Below the pieces are notes generated by a model. It ran no database searches. It had not been told where the DNA came from and saw only the letters and a program-made list of their open reading frames with translations. Shown here in pieces: positions 17,134 through 24,179 of a stretch of DNA of 64,000 nt. A program made the position numbers and the translations under genes. Within the stretch, counting starts at the first letter, position 1, and every line of letters begins with the position of its first letter. Source of the DNA: an uncultured Tenacibaculum sp. (GTDB lineage: Bacteria > Bacteroidota > Bacteroidia > Flavobacteriales > Flavobacteriaceae); contig NZ_CANMAX010000004.1 of the NCBI RefSeq assembly GCF_947495995.1, positions 186,001 through 250,000 on the forward strand, given 5' to 3'.

Positions 17134-17967
17134 TTGGATAATATATATATAGAGTATTCTTTTACAGTAAACCCAAAAGTACCAGCAACAGAGATTTTAA
17201 TTGCTGAGTTAGGGGAGATGCAGTTTGAAAGTTTTGTAGAAAATGAAACCGGTTTACTAGCGTACATTCAAAAAAAAGACTGGAACGAAAATGTTCTGAG
17301 CGAAATTTTTATTTTACAATCAACAGAGTTTGATATAAAGTATACTTTTAAAGAAGTAGAACAAACGAATTGGAATGAAGAATGGGAAAAACATTTTAAT
17401 CCAATTCAAGTAGAAGATAAAGTAAGTATTAGAGCACCATTTCATGAAAATCCTAATTTAGATTACGATATTGTAATTGAACCAAAAATGAGTTTTGGAA
17501 CTGGGCATCATGAAACTACTCATATGATGGTTCAACATTTATTATCTTTAGATGTAAAAGATAAAAAAGTGTTAGACATGGGGTGTGGTACTGGAGTTCT
17601 TGCTATTTTTGCAGAGATGAAAGGTGCTAAACCTATCGATGCTATAGATATAGATAACTGGTGTTATGTTAATTCTTTAGAAAACGTAGAACGAAATTCT
17701 TGTAGTAATATTTCAGTATATGAAGGAGATGCTTCGTTATTAATTAATAAGGAATACGATGTTATTATAGCTAATATCAATAGAAATATACTTTTAAAAG
17801 ACATGAAAACATATATGAATTGTTTAAATGATTCAGGAGTGTTACTTTTAAGTGGTTTTTATAAAGAAGATATACCAATTATAGATAAAGAAGTAAGTCA
17901 GTATAATATGACACTCGACACTGTAATTGATAGAAATAACTGGGTAGCATTAAAATATGTAAAATAG
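17134..17967 (+). CDS. prmA: Ribosomal protein L11 methyltransferase
   Basis: The protein has 277 residues. An N-terminal substrate-recognition part is followed by IEPKMSFGTGHHETTHMM (about 115-132), the SAM motif KVLDMGCGTGVLAIFA (145-160) and the active-site loop IIANINRN (211-218). It trimethylates ribosomal protein L11. The start is an unusual TTG directly after the tpiA stop codon; no earlier ATG exists in frame and the next Met (residue 29) would remove the first strand, so TTG is preferred. Confidence 0.93.
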   Translation: MDNIYIEYSFTVNPKVPATEILIAELGEMQFESFVENETGLLAYIQKKDWNENVLSEIFILQSTEFDIKYTFKEVEQTNWNEEWEKHFNPIQVEDKVSIRAPFHENPNLDYDIVIEPKMSFGTGHHETTHMMVQHLLSLDVKDKKVLDMGCGTGVLAIFAEMKGAKPIDAIDIDNWCYVNSLENVERNSCSNISVYEGDASLLINKEYDVIIANINRNILLKDMKTYMNCLNDSGVLLLSGFYKEDIPIIDKEVSQYNMTLDTVIDRNNWVALKYVK

Positions 17968-17969
17968 AA

Positions 17970-18251
17970 ATGAAGATGAGTACTATTGAAAAAATTCAGG
18001 AAGAACTAGATGTACTAGTGCAAGAGACAAGTAAGCATGAGATTATTTTGTATAATGACGATGTAAATACATTTGATTTTGTAATCGATAGCTTAATAGA
18101 TGTTTGTGAACATACTTTAGAACAAGCTGAACAATGTACGATTCTAGTTCATTATAAAGGAAAATGTGCTGTTAAAACAGGTGAGTATAAAGATTTAGAA
18201 CCTAGATGTACTAGATTATTAGAGTTAGGTTTATCTGCTGAAATCGTTTAA
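17970..18251 (+). CDS. clpS: ATP-dependent Clp protease adaptor ClpS
   Basis: The protein has 93 residues. The signature LYNDDVNTFDFVID (27-40) forms the N-degron pocket, and the CEHTLEQAEQCTILVHYKGKCAVKTGEY block is typical. ClpS hands N-end-rule substrates to ClpAP. Two starts are close (ATG 17970 and ATG 17976); the first is used here. It lies 2 bp after prmA in the tpiA operon. Confidence 0.94.
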   Translation: MKMSTIEKIQEELDVLVQETSKHEIILYNDDVNTFDFVIDSLIDVCEHTLEQAEQCTILVHYKGKCAVKTGEYKDLEPRCTRLLELGLSAEIV

Positions 18252-18252
18252 A

Positions 18253-18525
18253 ATGGAGAATGTTTTAAAATATTATGATTTTTCTGATTTTTTTGAAGAC
18301 AAATCAACAGCATTTTCTGGAAACGAAATCGCATTTACCGAGTTAAACGCAGAGCATTTTTTAATTTTTGAAAAAACTTCTGAAAATTTTAATTTGTACG
18401 TATCTAAATTTCTGAAAGAAAAAGATATTGGAGTGAATCCACCAGAAATACTAGAATTATTAGTAGAAAATTACGATAAATCTATTCCTGAACATAGAAT
18501 TATCTTACGAAAATACCTTCACTAA
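18253..18525 (+). CDS. Hypothetical protein (90 aa) downstream of clpS
   Basis: An acidic, soluble 90-residue protein without signal peptide (MENVLKYYDFSDFFEDKSTA...) begins 1 bp after the clpS stop. It is the last gene of the tpiA-prmA-clpS run and is followed at once by a terminator. No motif or family was recognised. Position and codon use argue it is real; a link to proteolysis would be guesswork. Confidence 0.7.
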   Translation: MENVLKYYDFSDFFEDKSTAFSGNEIAFTELNAEHFLIFEKTSENFNLYVSKFLKEKDIGVNPPEILELLVENYDKSIPEHRIILRKYLH

Positions 18526-18553
18526 AAAACTCAATTTAATTGAGTTTTTTCTT
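18525..18553 (+). terminator. Intrinsic terminator of the tpiA operon
   Basis: The stem ACTCAA (18529-18534) pairs with TTGAGT (18540-18545), flanked by A and T runs, at the stop codon of the last gene. The T run leads straight into the first ECF-like promoter of the RNA array. Confidence 0.8.
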
Positions 18554-18556
18554 TTT

Positions 18557-18582
18557 TGTGACCTTTTTAAAAATCTTGTGTC
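18557..18582 (+). promoter_or_regulatory. ECF-like promoter of RNA unit A (TGTGAC-N14-TGTGTC)
   Basis: TGTGAC is at 18557-18562 and TGTGTC at 18577-18582, 14 bp apart. The spacer contains TTTTTAAAAA, shared with the two following units. Confidence 0.6.
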
Positions 18583-18587
18583 TTATT

Positions 18588-18742
18588 AAATGTAACAGTA
18601 AAGTAATACTGTTCAATTTTTAAGACGTTCATTGTATTTATATAAAGTTACTTTTAAGTTATAACAATACTTGTAGTTAGTTAAAAACTAAGTTTGATAA
18701 CCAAAGGAGACTTGAGATAAAATTTTTAGCCTCCTTTTTGTG
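18588..18742 (+). ncRNA. Structured RNA unit A of a tandem array
   Basis: The predicted transcript of about 150 nt starts near 18588. Elements in order: hairpin 1 (AACAGTA 18594-18600 / TACTGTT 18607-18613), the conserved box GTTCATTG, hairpin 4 (TTAGTT 18677-18682 / AACTAA 18686-18691), TAAGTTTG (18689-18696) and a terminator (AAGGAGACT 18704-18712 / AGCCTCCTT 18728-18736, one mismatch, then T run). It has no coding frame worth reporting. It is the shortest of the three complete units; the middle hairpins of units B and C are not clear here. The function is unknown. Confidence 0.6.
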
Positions 18743-18764
18743 ACTTTTTAAAAACCGATGTGTC
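18739..18764 (+). promoter_or_regulatory. ECF-like promoter of RNA unit B (TGTGAC-N14-TGTGTC)
   Basis: TGTGAC is at 18739-18744 and TGTGTC at 18759-18764, 14 bp apart. It abuts the T run of unit A's terminator, so each unit is a self-contained promoter-RNA-terminator cassette. Confidence 0.6.
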
Positions 18765-18769
18765 TTACT

Positions 18770-18968
18770 AAATGTAACAGTTTAATTAAACTGTTTTTAA
18801 AAGAAGTTCATTGTAATCCCTGTAAATAACTCCAAGTTATATTAAGTAATCCAAAGAACTATTAACTGTATTGTTAATAGTGATAAAAATAGTAGTAGTT
18901 AGTTTTTATACTAAGTTTGGTTAGACAAGGAGACTTAAAATATTTTTCATTTCTAGTCTCCTTTTTTG
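18770..18968 (+). ncRNA. Structured RNA unit B of a tandem array
   Basis: The predicted transcript is about 200 nt. Elements: hairpin 1 (AACAGTTT 18776-18783 / AAACTGTT 18788-18795), GTTCATTG box, hairpin 2 (ATAACT-CCA-AGTTAT, 18826-18840), TAATCC box, hairpin 3 (ACTATTAAC 18858-18866 / GTTAATAGT 18873-18881), hairpin 4 (TTAGT 18899-18903 / ACTAA 18910-18914) overlapping TAAGTTTG, then the terminator (AAGGAGACT 18927-18935 / AGTCTCCTT 18955-18963). Hairpins 2 and 3 differ in sequence from unit C but keep pairing. The 48 bp at 18885-18932 are identical to 19271-19318 in fragment D. Confidence 0.65.
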
Positions 18969-18992
18969 TGACTTTTTAAAAAAAGATGTGTC
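18967..18992 (+). promoter_or_regulatory. ECF-like promoter of RNA unit C (TGTGAC-N14-TGTGTC)
   Basis: TGTGAC is at 18967-18972 and TGTGTC at 18987-18992, 14 bp apart, directly behind the T run of unit B's terminator. Confidence 0.6.
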
Positions 18993-18997
18993 ATAAT

Positions 18998-19224
18998 AAT
19001 GTAACAAGGTTTTAAAGGTTACAAATCATAATAAAGAAAAGTTCATTAGAATAAAAATATAAGGTAATTCCCAATTACATTAAATAATCCCTAAGCTATG
19101 CAAATAGCAATAAAATTTAAGTAGTGTAAATAGTTTGAATAGTAAGTAGTAGTTAGTTTTAAAACTAAATTTGGTTAAAGAAGGGAACTGAGAAGATGGA
19201 GAAGTTTAAAAGTTCCCTTTTTAT
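18998..19224 (+). ncRNA. Structured RNA unit C of a tandem array
   Basis: The predicted transcript is about 225 nt. Elements: hairpin 1 (GTAAC 19001-19005 / GTTAC 19018-19022), GTTCATTA box, hairpin 2 (GTAATT-CCC-AATTAC, 19064-19078), TAATCC box, hairpin 3 (GCTAT-GCAA-ATAGC, 19095-19108), hairpin 4 (TTAGTTTT/AAAACTAA, 19153-19168), TAAATTTG (19166-19173) and the terminator (AAGGGAACT 19181-19189 / AGTTCCCTT 19211-19219). Compared with unit B, the hairpin 2 and terminator stems show compensatory base-pair changes. No reading frame longer than a few codons is present. Confidence 0.65.
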
Positions 19225-19260
19225 TTTACTATCAAATAAGAAATTAAAAAAGAAAATAGT

Positions 19261-19350
19261 TTAAGTAGTTAAAAATAGTAGTAGTTAGTTTTTATACTAA
19301 GTTTGGTTAGACAAGGAGGCTTCAATTAATTTTGAAGTCTTCTTTTTTTG
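19261..19350 (+). repeat. 3' fragment of the RNA unit (copy D)
   Basis: This copy retains hairpin 4 (TTAGT 19285-19289 / ACTAA 19296-19300), TAAGTTTG (19298-19305) and a 13-bp terminator stem (19313-19325 / 19332-19344, two G-U pairs) with a T run. It lacks the TGTGAC/TGTGTC promoter and the 5' half. It may be a decayed copy, or a short RNA driven by the TAAGTTTG box. Confidence 0.6.
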
Positions 19351-19352
19351 TT

Positions 19353-19805
19353 ATGTTATATAATTCAATAAAATTTACTGTTTTTGTTCTTTGGTTAAAT
19401 ATTTCATAATTAAAATTATGTTTTACGACTTTTTTTGATGTTTTTTAGATGGATGAATAGCATGGTTTTTCTTTTTCTCTACTTTTTTGATAGGATTTAT
19501 AGAGCATTCATTTCTCTTATAAATCAATTTTTACAGTTTAATTTTATGTTAATTTTTAAGTTTTAGGTTTAAACTTAGTTTCAGATTTTAACTATTTCTC
19601 TTCAATTCAGTTGTTAAAATTCATTATGTTCTATATCAATAGGTTACTGTTTTTTTTTGTTAAAAATGTTAAAATTTTATCCTCATTGTTATTTTATAAA
19701 CATCAAATTTAATTTTGTGTAAAAACCAATAAATGTTAAAATGATAAATAAAAAGTTATAATTTCGTTAAAAATTAATTATAAACCATTAAAAAACCATT
19801 TAAAA
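19353..19805. other. AT-rich gene-free stretch upstream of the metzincin gene
   Basis: About 450 bp with no supported reading frame, no repeat of the preceding RNA units and no clear hairpin terminator. A -7-like box TAATTTCG lies at 19759-19766, 40 bp before the next ATG, and may serve the gene at 19806. Nothing else is seen. Confidence 0.5.
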
Positions 19806-20642
19806 ATGAAGAAAATGAAATTCTCCCGAATTGCATTATTATTGGTTGGTGCGAGTTTTTTCGCATGTCAATCAGAGGACAACAATCAGCCAGAAGCTGC
19901 GGCTGAAAACGGAGTATCTACAGAAATCGTTGCTAGATTAGCAGATTTTGACATGAATACTAACGGTGTTAAAAAGGTAAATTTTGTATTACCAAACGGT
20001 GAGTTTACTCCTATGTATCAAGTTGAAGGTGATATTCATATGACTGAAGACAAGATTAATAGCTTACCTGATTTACAAGATCTTTCTGGAAGAAACTACT
20101 ATACTAACAATTTAGTAGCTCAAAACACTGTAATTAACATTATCGGATTTACTGGTGGTGGAGGTTTCGGTCTTTCTAATAAAGCACAAACTGCTTTACA
20201 ATGGGCTGTTAACAACTACAATAGATTAAATTTAAGTATCCGATTCAATTTAACTTTTGGTACAAACTACCAACCACAAGATATGGTAGTGTATAACAAT
20301 CCAAACCAAAACGGTTCAGGAGGGTCTGCTGGTTTCCCAACAAATGGTAATCCTTTCAAGTTTGTTCAAATTTTTGGATTAGAGGGGTTTTCTACTAATG
20401 TAAACGAGCATGTTATCACTCACGAAATTGGTCACTCAGTTGGTTTCCGTCATACAGATTACCAAACTAGACAAAGTTGTGGACAAAATACTAATGAAGG
20501 TACTGCTGGCGTAGGAGCTAATCCAGTTCCAGGTACTCCTGCAGGTTACGATCCAACTTCTGTTATGATTGCTTGTTTTAATTCAAGTGATGATGGTGAG
20601 TTCGGTCCTAACGATATTATAGCGTTACAGTTCTTATACTAA
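19806..20642 (+). CDS. HEIGH-type metzincin lipoprotein protease (M57-like)
   Basis: The protein has 278 residues. The lipobox ASFFACQ puts the lipidated Cys at 21. The zinc motif HEIGHSVGFRH gives His206, His210 and His216 with catalytic Glu207, and a Met-turn is likely at Met254 (TSVMIAC). This matches the dual-action HEIGH metallopeptidase family. A propeptide-like region (about 25-100) precedes the catalytic part. It is expected on the outer membrane or cell surface. It is a single gene with its own terminator; the upstream RNA array may be unrelated. Confidence 0.9.
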   Translation: MKKMKFSRIALLLVGASFFACQSEDNNQPEAAAENGVSTEIVARLADFDMNTNGVKKVNFVLPNGEFTPMYQVEGDIHMTEDKINSLPDLQDLSGRNYYTNNLVAQNTVINIIGFTGGGGFGLSNKAQTALQWAVNNYNRLNLSIRFNLTFGTNYQPQDMVVYNNPNQNGSGGSAGFPTNGNPFKFVQIFGLEGFSTNVNEHVITHEIGHSVGFRHTDYQTRQSCGQNTNEGTAGVGANPVPGTPAGYDPTSVMIACFNSSDDGEFGPNDIIALQFLY

Positions 20643-20671
20643 TTAGAACTTTAAGAAATTACTTTTAAAAG

Positions 20672-20708
20672 AAAATCCTGAGATTATATCTCAGGATTTT
20701 TGTTTTTT
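20672..20708. terminator. Bidirectional intrinsic terminator
   Basis: The 13-bp stem AAAATCCTGAGAT (20672-20684) / ATCTCAGGATTTT (20688-20700) with a 3-nt loop lies between convergent genes ending at 20642 and 20708, with T runs on both strands. Confidence 0.88.
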
Positions 20709-21103
20709 TAATAAAATACTTTTTGTGAATAATCTACAATTCTTAAAAGCTTATCTAATAATTTTATATTTATCTGAGGATAGTTAATGTCGTTATACTC
20801 ATTTTTAATTGATAAATTAATGTCTTCAGGAAGTACTTTTTTCTCTTCTCCGTTAAACTTCAAATAGTACTTACCTTCTCTAAGCGCTAATTCAGCTGTT
20901 TCTACAACTAATTCGTTTTTGTTCTCGTCTACTAGTTCTATTTTAATGAACTCAACCTTACCAACTTCATATAAGTCTATGTTAATCTTATATTCAGTAT
21001 CTGTTTTTTCTACAAAAGAATAAAATACAGATCCTTCTCTGTTTTGACTAAAAGAGGTCATTGAGATTAAAATGAAACAGATAATAAAAGTAATTTTCTT
21101 CAT
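20708..21103 (-). CDS. Hypothetical secreted protein (131 aa)
   Basis: A signal peptide (MKKITFIICFILISMTSFSQ) is cut after the typical flavobacterial ...FSQ, leaving about 110 charged residues predicted to be beta-rich (KINIDLYEVGKVEFIKIELV). No family was recognised. A -7 box TAAATTTG on the minus strand (21127-21134) lies 23 bp upstream of the ATG. It is probably periplasmic; no function is proposed. Confidence 0.7.
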   Translation of the reverse strand: MKKITFIICFILISMTSFSQNREGSVFYSFVEKTDTEYKINIDLYEVGKVEFIKIELVDENKNELVVETAELALREGKYYLKFNGEEKKVLPEDINLSIKNEYNDINYPQINIKLLDKLLRIVDYSQKVFY

Positions 21104-21126
21104 TACGAATTGATTTATTTATGATG

Positions 21127-21134
21127 CAAATTTA
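21127..21134 (-). promoter_or_regulatory. -7 box TAAATTTG for the gene at 20708-21103
   Basis: An exact TAnnTTTG match on the minus strand, with a leader of roughly 20 nt. Confidence 0.45.
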
Positions 21135-21228
21135 TAAAAGTTATTTACACATTAATTATTTACGTGTAAAATATAACCAAGTTCATGCCAAAACGATTTT
21201 CGTAAGAATTAATTTTATAGAACCACAA

Positions 21229-21260
21229 AAAAAATCCTCACCAAAGCGGTGAGGATTTTT
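21229..21260 (-). terminator. Intrinsic terminator of the S8 protease gene
   Basis: On the minus strand ATCCTCACC pairs with GGTGAGGAT around GCTTT and runs into eight T. It lies 30 bp after the stop codon of the gene ending at 21290. Confidence 0.85.
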
Positions 21261-21289
21261 AGGATTATTTTGTTGTGAATAATTTTCTG

Positions 21290-22786
21290 TTATTGTACAG
21301 CTTTTAAAGCGTTAATGTTACCGTAACCGAAGTTAGAATTTCTGTTTGGATAAAATTCTCCAGCTCTTTTCATTTTGTCTAATACTTGAGAACGTGTCCA
21401 AGTTGGGTTTTTAGCCCATACTAGTGCAGCAATACCAGCAGTTGTTGCAGTAGCTACAGAAGAACCTCCAACATAATTAGCGGCATTGTTGTAAGAACTT
21501 AACACAGGAACAAAGTTTCCAGAGTTTCTTTCCATTTCGATAGTAAAATCAATTTTAGAACCTGAGTGACAGTTTCCACATCTTGTATATCTACCTTCTT
21601 TTAATCCAGTAACAGCAACTGTTTCATTCATGTTTGCTGGGAAAATAACTCCGTACCAAGTTGTAAATGAAGTTGAAGTACCACCAGCAGCGATAATCAT
21701 TTTTCCTCTATTGTATGCATATTTAATTGCATCTCTAACTCTAGAAATTCCAAAAGGAGAACCAATAGACATAGAAATAATTTTAACATCACTTCTGTTT
21801 CCTAATGCAGTTAATGCTTCAGCAACTCCTCTTTTTTCATGATAATCATCAATTAATACATTTTGTACAGCTCTATAACTAACTAAATTAGCATTGTAAG
21901 CAACACCAACAGGTAAGTTATTTCCGTTTCTAGGTGCTGTAGCTACAGAAGCCATGCTTGTACCATGTCCACATTTATCGTTAACTCCATCGTAGTTATT
22001 AGACCAAGGCCAGATAGAATCTACATAAGTTCCAAATTTTTGTACAGATCTACCAGAAGATTGACCAGTATTAAAGTTTTGATTCATAAATCTTTGATCT
22101 GGAGATAAACCAGAATCAATTACAGCTACAGTAATTCCTCTACCTGTACTATAATTCCAAGCAGCTGGAATATTATGAATATCAAAATTCCAAGGCACTC
22201 TAGCAGCAGGAGAAACAGTTCTAAAATCTGAAGAAGCAATGTTCTGAGATCTGAAACCACATCCAAATCCTTCACCAGATCTAGCACTTACCCCGTTGTC
22301 TTCTTGAAAACTATATGAAGCAGGCTCTAAGTAACGAACTGTGTTATCTTCTAATAAAGCTTGAATAGTTGCGATATTTTCAACTTTAATATCAATAACA
22401 TTAATGTTTTCATCTACATATAAGTCATCTGTAGCTCTAGATGCAGTAGCTCCCTTTTCATTTTCAATAGATCTAACTAAGTTGATAAGTTTGTCTTTTA
22501 TTCCGTTAGAAGCAGCACTTCTTTGAAATTGACTTGGATCATTACCATATCCAATAGTTAGTAAGTTGTTTCCGTGTTTAACAGCACTCCAAATTGTTTG
22601 TGCATTAGTGTCCATCCAGTCAAAATCACCCTTAGTTTCTAAGGATTCTTGAATTACAGAATTGATTTTGCTTTTAGATAAAAGTTCAGTTTGAGTTTCA
22701 GGGGTTGGTTGATCGATGACTTCGTCGTTATTAGAACACGACACGATAGCCCCAGCCACCGCTAGGGTAAGTAGTAATTTTTTCAT
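21290..22786 (-). CDS. S8 family subtilisin-like protease lipoprotein
   Basis: The protein has 498 residues. The lipobox GAIVSC puts the lipidated Cys at 17. A prodomain (about 30-160) precedes the catalytic domain (about 195-495). The triad is Asp224 (AVIDSG), His274 (CGHGTSMAS) and Ser443 (GGSSVATATTAG). The oxyanion-hole Asn of subtilisins (AAGN) is replaced by Gly369 (IIAAGGTS). Paired Cys residues (272; 403/406) may form disulfides. It is expected at the outer membrane or surface. The Asn to Gly change could lower activity, so it may be a slow protease or a binding protein. Confidence 0.92.
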   Translation of the reverse strand: MKKLLLTLAVAGAIVSCSNNDEVIDQPTPETQTELLSKSKINSVIQESLETKGDFDWMDTNAQTIWSAVKHGNNLLTIGYGNDPSQFQRSAASNGIKDKLINLVRSIENEKGATASRATDDLYVDENINVIDIKVENIATIQALLEDNTVRYLEPASYSFQEDNGVSARSGEGFGCGFRSQNIASSDFRTVSPAARVPWNFDIHNIPAAWNYSTGRGITVAVIDSGLSPDQRFMNQNFNTGQSSGRSVQKFGTYVDSIWPWSNNYDGVNDKCGHGTSMASVATAPRNGNNLPVGVAYNANLVSYRAVQNVLIDDYHEKRGVAEALTALGNRSDVKIISMSIGSPFGISRVRDAIKYAYNRGKMIIAAGGTSTSFTTWYGVIFPANMNETVAVTGLKEGRYTRCGNCHSGSKIDFTIEMERNSGNFVPVLSSYNNAANYVGGSSVATATTAGIAALVWAKNPTWTRSQVLDKMKRAGEFYPNRNSNFGYGNINALKAVQ

Positions 22787-22970
22787 TCTTTGAAGGGTTT
22801 TTTAATTTGTTGACACGAATATATTAAAAAAAATGATAAAATTTTAAATAATATTCATTTTAAGGGTTTTTAATTGTGTTTTTGATAAATAAATACAGAA
22901 ATGAGTTCGTTTTTGTTAGGTTTTACTTGTTTTAGTAGGGTTGATTAAGGTTCGGATGGTAAATCAATAA

Positions 22971-23004
22971 AAAAAGCACAACCAAATTGTAGGTTGTGCT
23001 TTTT
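22971..23004 (-). terminator. Intrinsic terminator of the M28 peptidase gene
   Basis: AAAAAGCACAACC (22971-22983) pairs with GGTTGTGCTTTTT (22992-23004). T runs occur on both strands; it lies 28 bp after the stop of the minus-strand gene ending at 23033. Confidence 0.85.
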
Positions 23005-23032
23005 TTATGAGTTAGTTTTGTGAATATGCTAT

Positions 23033-24115
23033 TTATTCTTCAAGTGTAATTCTGGTAGGTGTATCTTTTCCGTTAATAATAGATTGCGTTCCTACAAAAA
23101 CAGCTTTAATAGTTTCTGATAATATGGAAACATTTAAAGTCTCAGCTTCATCTGTTACTTGATGATAATCTTTGTCTAAATCTATAGGAGTAGTACAAAA
23201 TGTATGAGACGGAACTCCTAATCGAGCTAATGATGCATTATCGGATCTAAAAAATAAGCGATATTTCTTATAAGGATCTGGATATAATTTGTATCCAGTA
23301 CCTTCTAAATTCTTCTGAATAATTTTTCCAAAACTAGATCTTTCAAAACCAGTTAACCAAGCAGTTTTTGGTCCGGTTTTAGGTTCTTTACCAATCAATT
23401 CTAAATTAATACCAGCTATAAATTTTTTAGGATCTATTTGTTTTCCAAAGTAAGTCGAACCAATTAATCCCATTTCTTCAGCAGTAAAACAAGCAAATAA
23501 AATACTCCTTTCGTTATCACCTTTTTTAGCTAAATATTTCGCTAAAGTTAATACACCAACAACACCAGAAGCATCGTCGTTTGCACCATTGTATATAATG
23601 TCGCCTTCACCGTTTTTCTTTACACCTAAGTGATCGTAATGAGCAGACACAATTACAAATTCATCTTTCTTACTTTTTCCTTCTAATACACCTAAAACAT
23701 TGAACATTTTAATACCTTTTTGTTCAAAGTTTTGACGATAAGTTTTTAGGTTTTGAAACTTTTTTAATCCAATTTTTTTGAATTCATTTTCTATATATTG
23801 AGCAGCTTTTTCAATACCAGGTGTACCAGTTGCTCTTCCTTCCATTTCGTCTGAAGCTAGAGTGTATAAATGTTTTCTAACTAAAGTTGTGTCGATAACG
23901 AGCACTTCTTTTTTACCTTTAGTATTTTTACTAGTATTGGGTGAAGCTTGACTTATTCCATCAGCTCCATTCTTACCATTTTTTCCAATTTGACCATTTC
24001 TAGCGTCTTCACCTTTAGTTCCATTAGTTCCGTCTGTTCCTTTGGTATTAATAGCGCAACTAACAATAAGAGTTAATAAAAATATAAGAGGTAACTTTAA
24101 AAGAATAGATTTCAT
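23033..24115 (-). CDS. M28 family metallopeptidase lipoprotein with collagen-like stalk
   Basis: The protein has 360 residues. The lipobox TLIVSC puts the lipidated Cys at 20. Residues 26-53 are ten Gly-X-Y-like triplets with Gly at 26, 29, 32, 35, 41, 44, 47, 50 and 53 (Ala at 38), a short collagen-like stalk. The M28 catalytic domain (about 80-345) shows His159 (AHYDHLG), Asp180 (GANDDASG), Glu213-Glu214 (TAEEMGL) and His318 (DYHQVTDE); the usual Asp in NLD is Glu239 (NLELIG). It is a zinc aminopeptidase-type enzyme tethered to the envelope. It is divergent from kdsA and has its own terminator. Confidence 0.92.
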   Translation of the reverse strand: MKSILLKLPLIFLLTLIVSCAINTKGTDGTNGTKGEDARNGQIGKNGKNGADGISQASPNTSKNTKGKKEVLVIDTTLVRKHLYTLASDEMEGRATGTPGIEKAAQYIENEFKKIGLKKFQNLKTYRQNFEQKGIKMFNVLGVLEGKSKKDEFVIVSAHYDHLGVKKNGEGDIIYNGANDDASGVVGVLTLAKYLAKKGDNERSILFACFTAEEMGLIGSTYFGKQIDPKKFIAGINLELIGKEPKTGPKTAWLTGFERSSFGKIIQKNLEGTGYKLYPDPYKKYRLFFRSDNASLARLGVPSHTFCTTPIDLDKDYHQVTDEAETLNVSILSETIKAVFVGTQSIINGKDTPTRITLEE

Positions 24116-24134
24116 AAGTAAATAAATTAAAAGC

Positions 24135-24142
24135 TAAAGATA
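24135..24142 (-). promoter_or_regulatory. Candidate -7 box TATCTTTA for the M28 gene
   Basis: One mismatch from TAnnTTTG on the minus strand, 19 bp before the ATG at 24115. Confidence 0.35.
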
Positions 24143-24157
24143 GCTAATATTATTCCT

Positions 24158-24165
24158 TAAATTTG
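24158..24165 (+). promoter_or_regulatory. -7 box TAAATTTG for kdsA
   Basis: An exact TAnnTTTG match ends 14 nt before ATG 24180, so the leader is about 10 nt. Confidence 0.5.
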
Positions 24166-24179
24166 TCAAAATTTTGATA

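Noticed and set aside
19095-19130. Tiny frame MQIAIKFK inside RNA unit C
   Set aside because: Eight codons, not present in the other units, and the ATG lies in the loop side of a conserved hairpin.
18557-19350. CRISPR or simple satellite array
   Set aside because: Repeat units are long (180-260 bp), diverged, contain promoters and terminators, and lack regular short repeats with spacers.
24174-24179. TTG start two codons before kdsA ATG
   Set aside because: ATG at 24180 is a normal start at a sensible distance from the -7 box; no reason to prefer TTG.
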